Positions 1-13,700 of a stretch of 64,000 nucleotides of DNA are shown one piece after another. The translations under genes and the position numbers were made by a program. The number at the start of each line of letters is the position of its first letter. Positions within the stretch are counted from its first letter, which is position 1. The stretch comes from Sorex araneus. Its lineage: Eukaryota > Chordata > Mammalia > Eulipotyphla > Soricidae. The notes under the pieces were generated by a model that searched no databases, had not been told where the DNA came from, and worked only from the letters and a program-made list of their open reading frames with translations. The stretch spans positions 176,402,589 to 176,466,588 of the forward strand of contig NC_073305.1 of NCBI RefSeq assembly GCF_027595985.1, given 5' to 3'.

Positions 1-244
1 TAAAGGCATTATGTATAGCTAAGTGATACACATAAAGTGTCTTATTTATCATTACAGGAATTCCTGAAGAAATTTTGAAATGCTTAAATAAAAATGCAAT
101 AAATAAAAGTACTTCCAAGTTCACTGACCTTTAAAAAACTGAAACATAGTCTAAGAAAACTTTTAAACAAACATTCACTTTTTAAATATCTTAAACATCA
201 AACAGATGAGCAAGCATACAAATAAGCATTTTAAAAAGTTTTAC
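1..244 (-). other. LATS1: LATS1 intron after the third coding exon (left edge)
   Basis: Starts with the donor GTAAAA at 244 and runs off the window. AT-rich, no repeat recognised. Confidence 0.8.
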
Positions 245-1755
245 CCGCATCATTTCATTCTCTAGTTGTTTCTTACGATGGAGACGCTGCTGATGAGATT
301 TGAGTACATTTTCTACATGTTGCTCCATAAAGAATTTAAATGCCTGAGGAGAGTAACTCTGAATTCGGGATTCCCTTCGCTCTTCGTCTTTCTTGTTTTT
401 CCTAACAGTTATGGGTGAAGTTGTAATCTGCTTCTTTTCTTTATCCCCACTGTCGACATGTTCATAGCCCTTCTCACCCTCCTCTTCCTTGGGCAAGCTT
501 GGCTGATCCTCTTTGCTGGACTTACTGACGGGCTCGTAGGGAGGGAAAGGCGGGTTCTGGTGTAGCAGGTGTTTGGGATAAGGCGGTGGTGGGCCCTGAT
601 AGCTTGGAGCTTCAGCAACAGGCGGCATCACGGTCACACTGGAAGTCGTGCTCTCAGAGAAAGGCCCGGGCTGCACGGCTTGAATGGGCTGTGGCATCCA
701 GGAAGGGTGTGTGGGTGCCAGAGCAGTCTGTAGCTCCGGCTTTAATACGCGGATGCTTTTCACGGGCTGCTGAATGGGAGCAGGTGTGATAGCAGTGACT
801 GTTGTCGCTGAAGGCTGAGAATTGGCAGCATGACTTGCTCTGCTTCCTAGAGGGTTATTGAAAGAATTTGACCTCACTGGTATATTGGGCTGCCACGGAG
901 GAATTTCATGCCCACCGCTTGGGGAGGACTGGGCTGGAGCAGAAGACGACTGAGGCCAGGTGGTCTGCAGCCCAAGGACACTGATGTTATAAAGTTCCAT
1001 GTTGTGACTATTTCTGTTTGGCGCCATCATAGACTGAGGAATATTCCCATTTGTATATGATGAAGGAGCAGTAGATCCCCCTGCCTGTAAAGCAGAAGAG
1101 CTTTGTCCATTACTTGAGGTCAGAGGGTATGGAGGGGGTGGCTGCCGACCTACAGTGCCAGCAGGAACAACGTTTTGATGCATCAGGAAGTCAGTCTGAC
1201 TGCTACCGTTCTGAATTCCAGGTCTCCCGGGTGGGAAGCTAAATTTGTTTGAACTCTGCATGATGATTGGCTGCCGACCGACAGGCACAGAACTAATGCC
1301 CCTCTGGCCCTGGGTAGGGTTCATAGGGGACGTGTTCAGAGGTGGTGCAGAATAGCCCTCCTGCCAGGCTCCTGGCGGCACAGGCGAGATTCGGGGGATC
1401 ACATAATCCATGTTCCCAGAATAGCGCTTGGTCTGAGAGTTCGGTTCCCAGGAAGGTGGAGGTGGCGTTGTGCCTCTCGGAGGGGGAGTCTGGCCTCTCG
1501 GAGGGGGAGGAGGAGTGACACTCCGGACTTGAGGAGGTGGTGGTGGGTTCACTCTCTGTCCGTTGCTGGGGTGAGCCTGAGCAAATGCTGCTATGCCAGA
1601 TCCTGACAAAGGCCTTCCCACATCTGGCTGTGAGTTCGGGCTGTCAGAATGATAGGTTACGCTCTCTCCAAGTGGTGGGCCATGCCTCTGAGGAACTAAG
1701 GATTCTTTAGACCCTTTCCAGCTTTGTCTGCGGTTAACTGATTGTTGCACATTCC
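245..1755 (-). CDS. LATS1: LATS1 third coding exon (large exon)
   Basis: This exon encodes residues 167-670. The acceptor is ...CCGTAG at 1758-1756 and the donor is CGG|GTAAAA, with GT at 244-243. It enters in phase 1, completing a glycine codon begun in the previous exon. It carries both PPPPY motifs (YAP WW-domain contacts), polyproline stretches and the basic helix before the kinase domain. The open frame runs upstream into the intron to a methionine near 1801, but that part is intronic and unlike LATS1. Confidence 0.96.
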
Positions 1756-4700
1756 CTACGGTTATAAAACAAGAGAAAGAAAAATGTTCACTTCCATGCA
1801 ACTAAATATAAACTGCTGAAAATTTGGGTATGTGGGTTTTGTGACTGAAATCTCCCAAGCTTTTTTGAGGTTGGGGTGGGCTACCTCCCCCCACCTCCCG
1901 GTACTTTTGGAAGACTCAGCAGTAACATCCACACCCCAAAAAGACCACCCAACTAAAAAGCAACTCCAGCCTTACCGTCCTGATAAAAATACCAAATTCC
2001 CTGAACAAACACCATGGCCTCTTAGCACCTGTACTGCAAACCATAATTCACAAAAGGAAAAGGAGAGAGAGAGAGCAAGAATGAAAATGTCTTCCGTAGA
2101 GGGAGGTGGGGGTGAGGAGATGGGGGTATTTGGGGATGGTGGGAGGGAAATAGGGGACATTGGTGGTGAAAAATATACACTGGTGGAGGGATCACTGTAT
2201 GACTGAAACACAATTATGAATGGCTTTGTAATGGTCTATCTCATAGATATTCAATTAAAGTTTTTTTTTTTTAAAGTAATGTGGAGGGGCCGGAGCAATA
2301 GCACAGAGGGTAGGGCGTTTGCCTTGCACGCGGCCGACCCGGGTTCAATCCCCAGCATCCCATATGGTCCCCCAAGCACGCCAGGAGTAATTCCTGACTG
2401 CAAAGCCAGGAGTAACCCCTGAGCATCGCTGGGTGTGACCGAAAAAAAAAAAAAAGCAAAAATAAATAAATAAAACAAAAAATAAATAAAAGTAATGTGG
2501 AGAGGGGCTGGAGCAATAGCACAGCGGGTAGGGAGTTTGCCTTGCACTCGGCCGACCCGGGTTCGATTCCCAGCATCCCATATGGTCCCCTGAACACCGC
2601 CAGGGGTGGTTCCTGAGTGTAGAGCCAGGAGTAACCCCTGTGCATCGCCAGGTGTGACCCAAAAAAGAAAAAAAAAGTAATGTGGAGGGGCTGGAGTGAT
2701 AATACAGAGATAGGGTGTTTGCCTTGCATGCAGCCGACCCGGGTTCAATTCCCAGCATCCCATATGCCCCCCCCCGCCCGAGCACCGCCAGAAGTAATTC
2801 CTGAGTGCAGAGCCAGGACTAACCCCTGTGCAAAAAAAAAAAGCAAAAAACCAAAAAAGTAATGTGGAGTTCATGCCCAATTCAATCAGCTTAATCAATA
2901 GTTGAATAAATAGCAGTACTCCTACATTAAAAAAAAAGTTATGGTGTGTATATACAATGGACTATTATGTAAGAAAAAGATGAAATTATGCAACCTGCTG
3001 CTATACGGATAGAACTAGAGGTATCATGCTGAAGGAAGTCAGCTGGGGGACAGGCAAAAACACATGATCTCATTCATAGGAGGGATATAAAGATGCATAC
3101 TAAGGGGAAAACAAATACGCAAAGGCAAAGAACTGAAGAGCTGTACTGAGTTTCCCAGGTGTGTGTGTGGGGTGTGCATGGGGTGTGGCCTTTAGGACAT
3201 TGGTAGAAGAATGGGCACTTTAGTGGCGGGTATGGTGTTAGAACAGTGTACGCATGAAAAATATCAATGAAAAATGGGAAAAAATTAAACACTGAACTGA
3301 TTAAGATTTTTAAAAATGTATACCTCCAATATATGCTACCAAGCCTGGCTTTAATCATTAAAAGTTGAAAACTCTTCATTTAAGAGACATCACTAGTGGT
3401 TTTTTCTCTTGAAGTGTTGAGGGAGTCCAAGAGAGGGAGAGGAGGAGTGAGAGGACAGTGACAAGGAACTGACTGTGATGAGGTTTACACTGAGCCAACA
3501 GTAACTACCAGTTGCACACTCCCTGCTCTGAGAGGAAGAAGCCAGTTTGTGTGCAGACCTGTTTTGTCAAAAGGAGATCCCTCAGGAGAGTGCCAACCTT
3601 GAAACGTAAACTGGCATGTGACTCTCTGAGCCTCTCTGAGAGAATGGGCTCACTGAAATGTGTTCTTGGCTCTGCACTCTGTGGTTATTCATGGTGATTT
3701 TTTATTTCTGTTTATTCGCTTTCTAAATATTCTATGAGAAACTTGTTTTACTCTTAGAATAAAATATTTTTTTTAGAGAATAGTTTAAATATTTGTGGTT
3801 ACAAAAGAAAAATAGTGACTTGCTCTTGCAAGCCCATGTTCTCCCTTGAACATGCATGCTTGCTTGCTTTCTCCACTCTGGAGAAGCCCTGCTCTCTTGA
3901 ACATGGAATCCTCTTCCCTCACATCTAAGTAAATTTCATTCAGTAAGAAGTATCTTGTTTCAGGAGCTGGAGCAATAGTGAGTAGATGGCTTGACTTGCA
4001 CCACCAGTAGTGACCCCTGAGTGCATAATCAGGAGTAACCCCAGCAAGACACCATTCTCAAGTTTATTTTAGAATCTCTTAAAAAAAAAAAACAAACAGA
4101 TTTAGGGGCCAGAGTAGTAAGACAGAGGTAGAGGGTAGGGTATTTTCCTTGCGCATGGCTGACCAGGGTTTGATCCCTCACATCCCACTCAAGTCCTGCC
4201 AGGAGTGACCCCTGAGTGCAGAGCCAGGAGTAAACCCTAATCACCACTAGGTGGGGCCCCAACCCCAAAAATAAATAAATTTAAAATTGGGGGGGAGGGA
4301 CTTCCCAAGTGGTGCTCAGGAAGCACAGGGCTACTTCCAGTGATACTCAGTCATTTGTGCCCATGGTTTAACACTAAGGCGTGAAGATACTGTTCTGCTT
4401 GGGACCCACCGTGCTGAGGACCAGGACCGTAGCGGTGCTGCTCAGGATCCCTGCCGTATTTCAGGGATCAAACCCAAGCTGAGTGCATCCAAGGAACGGA
4501 TTAACCACCAAACTATCTCCTCAGGCTAGAACTCATTTTAGAGTAACATCTTAACATTGTTACCCTAATTTGAAACTTTCACCTCTGTAGGGGTGTTTTA
4601 AACAATTTGTAGGAGTAAAGATTTAATATACTTAATATTTTGGAGGGTGGTTCAAGGCAAGTGCTCTACCCCTGAGCCATATCTCTAGTCCAACTTTGAA

Positions 4701-7700
4701 ACTATGTTATAAAAGAAAGGCTAGGGAAAAAAAACACTTGATCAATCACCTGGTTTTAAGCTGGCATTGATAGGTCTGGCAGGTGCCACGGCTGTCTGTT
4801 CCCATCGAGGATCTTGGTAACTCATTTTACTAATGAATTCAATCGCAGCATCTGTACTTCTGTTGTTAGTTTTTTGAAGTGCTTGTATAACCATATCCTA
4901 ATGTAAAATTTGAAAAAGAAACAATCTTTATAATTAGCAAGAGGGAAAGAACTCTGAACTTACAGGAAAAAATTTACAGGAAAAATATACAATTTAGACA
5001 AACAGAGTCCCAAATCATATTAATTCCTTTTTATATAATAAAACTGCATCACCACAACTTACTAAAGAAAACAACAGTCTCAAGTTCTTCAAATGAATCT
5101 TTAATATCTTCATTTTATTTAACATATTGCTGTTTTCCTCTACAATTAACTCTTGTGCAGTCACAGCAATGGTTCTGAGTATTAGTCATTTTTTTTTTAT
5201 TTCTCATTCTTAATTCCATTCTTGTATAAACAAACTGGACTTGGATTGCTAAAATGATGTCATTTAAAATACTGGAAACAACCGTTTTGTATCATGAAAG
5301 TACTTTATTGAGCCCTTTATCTTTATATGTCAACAAAAGAACTAAGTCACTCGGATTCTATCCTCTCAAAGAGTTTACATTGCCAAAGAACTTTATTTAC
5401 AAGGACACAAAATAGAACAAAAATGGTAGAAGAAAAACACTGAAGACTATGATTATGTGATGGGGAGAAAGAGCTCAGAATCGAATAGGACTGACTGGGT
5501 CTGAGTCATTAAGAGCTTGTTTCTTTGTTTTGAATTTCAGACCACTGTGAGCAGAGTTTGAGGGCTGCTCCAGCTGGTGCCTAGGGGACCACAAAGTGAA
5601 GCATGAATTCAGCCCCCCGAACTTCTCTCTAGGCTATCTGGCCCCGGGGTGTACCTTTGTTTCATCTTGTTTTTAAAGTTTTGGGGGTGTTAGGGATCCA
5701 AGTAGTCAGTCATGTACAAGGCAAGCAGCTTAACTCCTGAACTACCTTTATAATGTTAAAGAGTGTAATTTTGTTTTCAAATATGAAAAAGCAAAAGGTA
5801 ACAAGGAAAGGAAGAGAGAGGTTCAATGGGCTGATACACTGTTTATATGCAATAGGGCTGGGTTTGATCTCCAGCACCCAATCTCCACCACCAGCAGCAA
5901 GATTCCTCAAAAACCAAAAATAAACAAACCACACCACTGATTATTCATTCATGTGTCCCATTTTAAAACTAAAAAAGTCTAGGAACTCTGTCAACTAATA
6001 TAAAATTTCACATTTTTGTGGCTTGATAAATAGCTCGGTTATATAGTTCATTCAACCCTTAGTTCTGCAGAAATTTTCAGAATTCATTTTTTTCTTCTAT
6101 AGGAAACCACGTTGTAAGGATTACATTAGAAAACAAGGGGCTGAAGTGATGATAGCAGCAGGGCATTTGCCTTGCACATAGTCAACCCATACCACATACG
6201 GTCCCCTAAGCACTGCCAGGAGTGATCACAGAGACAGAAATAAGCACTGAGCACTGCTGGGTGTAGCCCGAAAACCAGCAAGTGAAAAATAATTAGAACA
6301 AGTAAAAGCACTTGCACACAGTGTTTACAGAGTTTGAAGGATAATCTTCCTGCTCGGCTTCATGTTCTTTATGGTACGTGTAAACATGAGTCATACATGA
6401 ATATGTAGAGAATATAATGACATGCATTTTTCTAGGTTGACAGTCATCTTACGGTATGTAGTGGGGGGACGTAAGGCACACCTGATGGTGCTCCGGGCTT
6501 ACTCCTAGCGGGCTCAGGCAACATACGGGGTGCTGAGGATTGCAAGGTAAGTGCCCTCTGTTACTATTGCTCCCACCCTTCAAACAATATCCTTAAATGA
6601 GAAATGGCTTAGAAGGGCTTATGGGTGAACAGGCAATTAACAGAGAACTATCCCAAGTGAAATATTTACTTTTGTTTGTGTAGTGGTTTTTGCTGCTTCT
6701 GGACCACATTCAGTGGTGCTTAATGCTTACTCCTGGCCCTGCACTCTGGGATTCCTCCTGGAGGGACTGGGGTGCCCCACGATATGGGGTGTCAGGAATC
6801 AAAGCCAGATCAGCTGTGTGCAAGGTAAGTGATACCTTCCCTCCAGTTCCCTAGAGATAAAGTGTGAGTACAATCAAGAAAAGACTGGCTGGAAACTATA
6901 GATGATCTCTCCCATTCTTAGAAAAAAAGTCACAGATTTTGTTAAGAGTTTTCCTCAGAGCAATCACTTGACAATTCTTTAAGGAAACAGGGGCTCCCCA
7001 GCAGAGCCCCGGCAGCCAAAACTCACCAGAACCTATCTGCTGCCATGCTCGGACGAGCCTCACCATGAGGGAACCTACAGAAAAACCCGGGTATGTGGGA
7101 CCAGGGACTGACATCTCCAAGCTCGCTCTTGAGTGGGACTGGGCCTCCTCCCCACAGCTCCCAAGTTTTCTAGTGGCGTGGCAGTCACACCTGCAAACCA
7201 CCCACTGGCGCCATAGAATCTCATCAATGGCCAAGATCCAGAGACTCAGTAATAAAGCTGCGAGGAGAGCAACACACACCTTACCCATGAATGAATCTGC
7301 TCTATAACTGTATTCTAAATTTCAGAATTCCTGGACCTTGCATACTGTACCCACTGATGGCTATGTTTGTTTGGGTTTAACAAATACATGTTTGTAATCT
7401 CTTATATGAGGGCTTAGCGGCTCTAGGAATCTTCACACACTTTCCTCTTATGATGGTGAGATTGATGTCTGAATATTAAATGTAATGAATTATTGTGAAC
7501 AATTTTATAAAGATAAAATTTGCACTGCACTGTCATCCCGTTGTTCACTGATTTGCTCAAGTGGGCACCAGTTACGTCTCCATTGTGAGACTTGTTGTTA
7601 CTGCTTTTGGCATATCGAATATGCCATGGGTAGCTTGTTAGGCTCTGCCCTGTGGGAAGGATACTCTCGGTAGCTTGCCAGGCTCTCCAAGAGGGGTGGA

Positions 7701-10700
7701 GGAATTGAACCCGGGTAGGCTGCGTGCAAGGCAAACACCCTACCCGCTGTGCTATTGCTCCAGTCCAAGATAAAATTAAATTTCAAAAAATTTTAAAAAA
7801 GAAACTGGCTGACAGAAGACTCTTCCGGACACTTTCACAAGGCTGAATCATCAGGGGTACACCAGAAGAGGGCGGGTCAGCCCAGTGTTCTCCCAGAGCC
7901 CCAGGAGTCAAAAGCCCCCACAAACCACAAAGCCACTATGCCCCCCAGCTGGACTCCACTAGTTCCAAAGCCTCACTCAGAAACTAGTCTGCTGAAAAAG
8001 TCAGGCGTGCAGGTTTTGTGACTGAAAAATCCAGGCTTTGATGGAGTCGGAATGGGCTACCTGTACTTTCAGAAGCCCCAGCTGTTATACACACATACCA
8101 AGCCGTCACCCAGTTAAAAATTTAACTCCAGTTGTATCACTTCTTTAAAAATTCCAGACTTTCTGGAGGAACATCTTAAACTCCAAAATACTGATAAATC
8201 CGCAGCAGCACACCAGACTGGATAGGAAGTAAGGTAGGAAACAACCAATCTCGAGTAACAAAACATAACTGCAGAAGGTAAATCTGTAACGTCTTGGTAA
8301 TCTCTTAAACAAGGATTTAATGGTTCCATGGTGAGATATAACAATTGAAGAAACATTTTCTGATCACTCTATTGGCCAACTATTGATAGCAAACAATACA
8401 AAATAAATAACCGAGGGCCTGCTAAGAGGCAGACTTCAGAGGTGGTTGGGAAAATTAGAGACAATAGTGCAGGGAAGGTGTAAAGGTGGTGGAACTGGTG
8501 TTAGATTACTGAATGCCTGCAACAAATCATCATGAACAACTTTGTAAACCACAATGTTTATATAAAGTGTAAAGGAATATTTACATATGTAAATAGGCCT
8601 TACCTATTCCATTTAAACTCCAAAATATATTAACAGAATTGCCTTAAAAGTGTTATTAATGACAGGTAAGATATCATCACCATAAAAAGATCCAAGTATA
8701 AAATAAAATATAAAGTAATATACTTTAGATTCCAGAGTTGAAAATGTGTATGTTAATGAGAATAGGCATTTTTAATACTGTATTAAATGGTTTTAATTTC
8801 CTATTTACACAGGTCAAAATCATATAGTAATCACTAATTGGCCCTTAATGATTTATTTTCTAATTATTTTATTTGCCAGTTTTTAAAGTTTTGTTGGAGT
8901 AATATAAGGTAAATTTTTATGTGCCCAAAAGAGCAGGCTGGGGGGCTGGAGTGATAACACAGCGGGTAGGGCGTTTGCCTTGTACTCGGACAACCCAGGT
9001 TCGATTCCCGGCATCCCATATGGTCCCCTGAGCACCGCCAGGAGTAATTCCTGAGTGCAGAGCCAGGAGTAACCCCTGTGCATCGCCAGGTGTGACCCAA
9101 AAAGCAAAGAAAAAAAAAAAAAAAGAGCAGGTTGGGGCTGGGATTGGCAGGGAAACTGGGGATATTGGTAGAGGGAAGGTCACACTGGTGGTGTTGAAAT
9201 ACTTGAGACAACTGTATAATGAACAGCTTGTAAATCACAATGTTTTTAATTAAAATCAATTTAAAAAGGGAAAAAACAAAAACAAGGGCCAGAAAAAACA
9301 CAGGGTTTAAGGTATCTGCCTTGATGCAACAGATTCTGGTCTAATTCCCAGAACTGCATACGGTCCAGAGGGGAAGGGAGGGGGCCGGAGTGATAGTACA
9401 AGGGGCAGGGTGTTTGCCTTGCATGCGGCCGACCTGGGTTCGATCCCTGGCATCCCATAGGGTCCCCCAAACACTGCCAGGAGTAATTCCTGAGGAATAA
9501 CCCCTGAGCATCACTGGATATGACCCAAAAAGAAAAAAAGAAAAGAGAAAGAAAAAAAAAACTGATAGAAAATACATGTTCAGATTAATATGCATTTAGT
9601 TTTCATACTTAGAAGCAAAAATACAATCTGCGGATTATATATTTATGGATCCCAAAATGCATTAATCCTATGAAGAAATTATTTTGACATATTTGAGGTT
9701 CTAATTTCACAAAGCATTTAAAATTCAGTATCCAAATAACCCCCAAAGACCCAAAACCTGCAGGGGGGGGGGGTGTAGTATGACATGGGGACAGGTGGAG
9801 AGGCTGAGCACATGTTCTATATATAAGCAAGAAACCTCAATTTGATCCCCAATATGACACGGTCCCCCAAGAGCCTCCAGGAGCACACCCTGAGCACAAA
9901 ACTGGAAGGACCCAAATGTTGCTATGTTCGACTCCAAAACTAAAACAACTGCAGCCCAGGAGGGCCAGCAAGATAGCCTAGTGCTAAGGGCTTGCCTTGC
10001 ACAAGGCTAACTGAGCATCTGATCCCTGGCACCCCTTATGGTTTTCAAAGCCCGTCCCCACCCCAGAGTGATATTTGAGAAAAGAGCCAGGAATAAGTTC
10101 TGAGCACTGCTGGGTACGGCCCCAAAATTGGGATATAATCATCACAGCCTGGTTGGTAATTCAGCAAACTGGTTTGATCTCAGTTTCAACTGCTTTGAAC
10201 TTGGCATAAATAGACCGAGGGAGTAGAGGGAAGAAAGATGAGAGAGCCAGAGAGATCGCTCAACAGACTGAGCACATACTTTACATGCTAGGAGCAATCC
10301 CAAGCACTGAGCACCCCTGGGTGTGGTCTTTAAAAAAAAATGGATAGATTAGGGTTTAAGAAATGTTAAAAACTGGGGCTGGAGGGGCCGGAGCGATAGC
10401 ACAGCGGGTAGGGCGTTTGCCTTGCACGCGGCCGACCCGGGTTCGATCCCCGGCATCCCATATGGTCCCCCAAGCACCGCCAGGAGTAGTTCCTGAGTGC
10501 AAAGCCAGGAGTAACCCCTGAGCATCGCTGGGTGTGACCCAAAAAGCAAAAAAAAAAAAAAAACAAAACTGGGGCTGGAGCAATAGCACAGCGGGTAGGG
10601 CATTTGCCTTGCACGCGGCTGACCCGAGTTCGATTCCCAGCATCCCATATGGTTCCCCGAGCACCGCCAGGAGTAATTCCTGAGTGCATGAGCCAGGAGT

Positions 10701-13700
10701 AACCCCTGTGCATCGCCGGGTGTGACCCAAAGACAAACAAACAAACAAAACCCAACCCCCCCCAAAAAAAAGAAATGTTGAAAATTAAGCAAAAAATGGG
10801 CAAGAAGTTTGAAATGCTAGGGGACCAGCAAACAGTACAGACAGCAGGGCACTTGTCTAACATATGGCTGACCCGGGTCCCGTCCCCGGCACCCCATATG
10901 GGCCCCTGAGCCCCGCCAGGAGCGATTCCTGAACAGAGCCAGGAGTGAGCCCTGACCACTGCCAGGTATGGCTCCCAAAGCCTCCCCCTGCCCCCACAAC
11001 CACCAAAAAAAAAAAAAAAACCCACCCTCTGAAGAATTTTTTCAAACCACCTCAGGCCTTCATCTCCTCTCTAGGTTTATTTTCAGAACAGCAAAGTACA
11101 GAAAGTCCCCTGCACAGTGCCCAGGAGTGACCACAAGCACCACACGGGGAGCAGCCCCTGAGAACTGCCAAATGTGACCTAAAGGAAAGAATATGAATCA
11201 GATCAACTAGTAAAACGGGTCAGAAAGAACCATCTCCAGGACTGGGTGCTGAAAGGCGGAAAGGTGATATGCATGACAGCCTATCAGTAACAATACTGTA
11301 AGTCACCATACCGAATAAGAAAAAAGAAAAAAGAGGCAGGCCGGGGGACAGAAGGAAACTGGGTCACTAGTGGAGAGAAGCAGCTACTGGTGAAGGGATT
11401 GGTACTCGAGCACTGTATACCTGAAACTGAATCGGGACTAACTTTGTAGCTTACGGTGATTCGATTTAAAAAATATTTTAATAATTTTTTTGGGGGGGAG
11501 GGTTTGTTTTGGCACATAATCCTGGCTCTGCACTCAGGAATTACTCCTGGTGGTGCTAAGAGGACCATATAGGAAACTGGGGATCAAATCTGGGTTGGCT
11601 GCATGCAAGGCAAATGCTCTACCCACTGTACTATCTCTCTGGCCCCCTACAGTATTTTTTTTTTAAAAAGAGAATCACCTGGGGCTGGAACAATAGCACA
11701 GCGGGTAGGCCTTGCACACGGCAGACTCGGGTTCGATTCCCAGCATCCCATATGGACCCCTGAGCACTGCCAGGAGTAATTCCTGAGTAAAGAGCCAGTA
11801 GTAACCCCTGTGCATCGCTGGGTGTGACACAAAAAGCAAAAAAAAAAAAAAAGAATCATCTTAGTTCCTAACTAATTATTTGTGCACTGTTCTTCTCAAA
11901 TCCTTTGCTATTCTTAGGTTATACACATTTAGGCTCTCATTTAAAACAAAACAAAACAAAACAAACACTAGTCCAGAGAGCTAGCTCAGTGGCGAGAGCT
12001 CATGCTTTGCAAACGGAGGACCTGGCTTTGATGACAGCACCCCAATGTTGTCCTGACCATCACCAAGAGCAACCCTCGAGAACACAAGTGGAAATGACTT
12101 CCTAAGCACTGCCAGGAGAGGCCCCCAAACAAACACTGTAATATTTACAACCAGGGAGATAATTCAATTAGGGGTACACGGCCCCGAATCTGAACCCTAG
12201 CTTCACACCCCTGCACCCCCATGCATCACCTCCAGGTACTACCCTGGAGACTCCCAGCACTGAAAGGCCTGAGCAGCAGCACATCACCAGGCCTGAGCAT
12301 TGAAGGGTCTAGCCTGGTGAGCAAATACGGCCAGAAGTGGCTGAGTCCCGTGAGCATTGCTTGGGAGCCAAAATTAAATTATTTAGAGCACTGAAGAATA
12401 GCGAGGTGGCTTAGAGCAGTGTTCTTCAATCACCAGACCACAGGTCACTGCAGGTCTGCAGGGGCTGAAGACCACTGGTCTACCACCTGGATTCTAACTG
12501 CCAGTCTGCGGACCAGCTACAGGTGTGGAAAGGGTGCAAAAAGCTGGATTGTGGTGCTTGCTCCACAAGCCCTTGGTCCTGAGTTTAAATTCCTGGCCTC
12601 ACTAATGCACAGAGTACAACCCCAGCAGAGTCGTTTTGCTCTGCTGTCTGCAAGCACCACCAAAAGGGTGTGGCCAGAACTGTGGTTCCTGGTGAGCATG
12701 TGCGTGAGCACAACCATAACCTGTGTGGCTCAAGCACAAGAGCAGCCCCTAGCAAGCAAGTGCACAAAGCACCGCCCAACTAGCACTGCACTCGGGTCTA
12801 TAAGCAACACCTGCCCGTGAAAACATCAACAACAACAACAACAACAACAACAACAAAGGGAAGCAGCAACAAAGAAACTTCACTTGGGGCCAGGAGAGAG
12901 AATACAGGGGTTAAGGCCGAGTGGCTGACCCTGGGTCAATTCCTGGCTCATAGTCCCCCAAGCACCAGTGGGAGCAACATCCTCCCAAGCACAGAGCGCG
13001 GAGAAGCACCCCAGCACTGCCAGGTGGGACACAACTATCCCCATATTCAACCCCAACATGAAACTTTTAAGGAGGCAGGTTCCAGGGTGGCACTTGTTAG
13101 CCCGGGCATCGGTGCTTGCCAGTGTCTCTGACCAGAGCTTCCTGCCTCCCAACAGATGTCTTGAGTCTCAACTGGGAAGACTTACAGGTGAGCAACTCAG
13201 CAACTCGGGACAAAATCACCTGAAGACATCTTCAACTAAGTTGATGACAGCTGCTGACTGGCATCAGTCAACTCAATCTGTGACCCCAGCACCTACATCT
13301 GGGTTCTCAATGTGCCCAGGATTTCATGCTGGGTGGCTCTCATCTTACACGGCCACTCAGCAGGTCCTACTCCAGTCTCAGCTAGCATATGAAGGATGGA
13401 AACCATATGTTAAAAATGCCAGGTGAGAAGGAACAGGGCTCCATGTGGCACTGGGAAATAAATCCACACACTAAGCCCTGATGGGGGCTCCAAGACTTTT
13501 ATTTACGAAAGGAAATAAAGCCTCTATTCACTGTTATTAACAAGGCTGCACTGTCCACAAGAGCAAATGCCGCAGGTGCCATGGATGGGGGCCACAAGCT
13601 CCCACTCCCTGATGCTCACTGTTGGGGACGGAACCTGGGCTGTAAGACATGCAAGGCAAGAGCTCGACACCTCGAGCCACAGTCCGTCTAGTTGTTTAAA

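Larger units (their letters stand above)
1810..2935 (+). mobile_element. L1 3' UTR copy interrupted by three SINEs
   Basis: Matches 20100-20640 along its length: CTGCTGAAAAT, GGGCTACCTCCCCCCACCTCC, ACCATAATTCACAAAAGG, the purine tract, GGTGGTGAAAAATATACAC and CTATCTCATAGATATT. After a T-run it continues as AAAGTAATGTGGAG; three SINEs follow, then TTCATGCCCAATTCAATC to 2935. It occupies the LATS1 intron between the second and third coding exons. Confidence 0.8.

Noticed and set aside
1756-1801. Extension of LATS1 exon 3 to a methionine near 1801
   Set aside because: A good acceptor (CCGTAG) lies at 1756 and exon phase with the previous exon fits exactly; the extra residues are intronic.
2286-2360. 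tRNA genes (A and B boxes present)
   Set aside because: The boxes belong to SINE heads; no cloverleaf with an acceptor stem closes, and the sequence continues into the SINE body and A tail.
10349-11045. Open frames of 130-219 codons with recurring peptides such as GYSWLCTQELLLAVLRGPYG
   Set aside because: They are translations of antisense SINEs. The same peptides recur dozens of times across the window in three frames.
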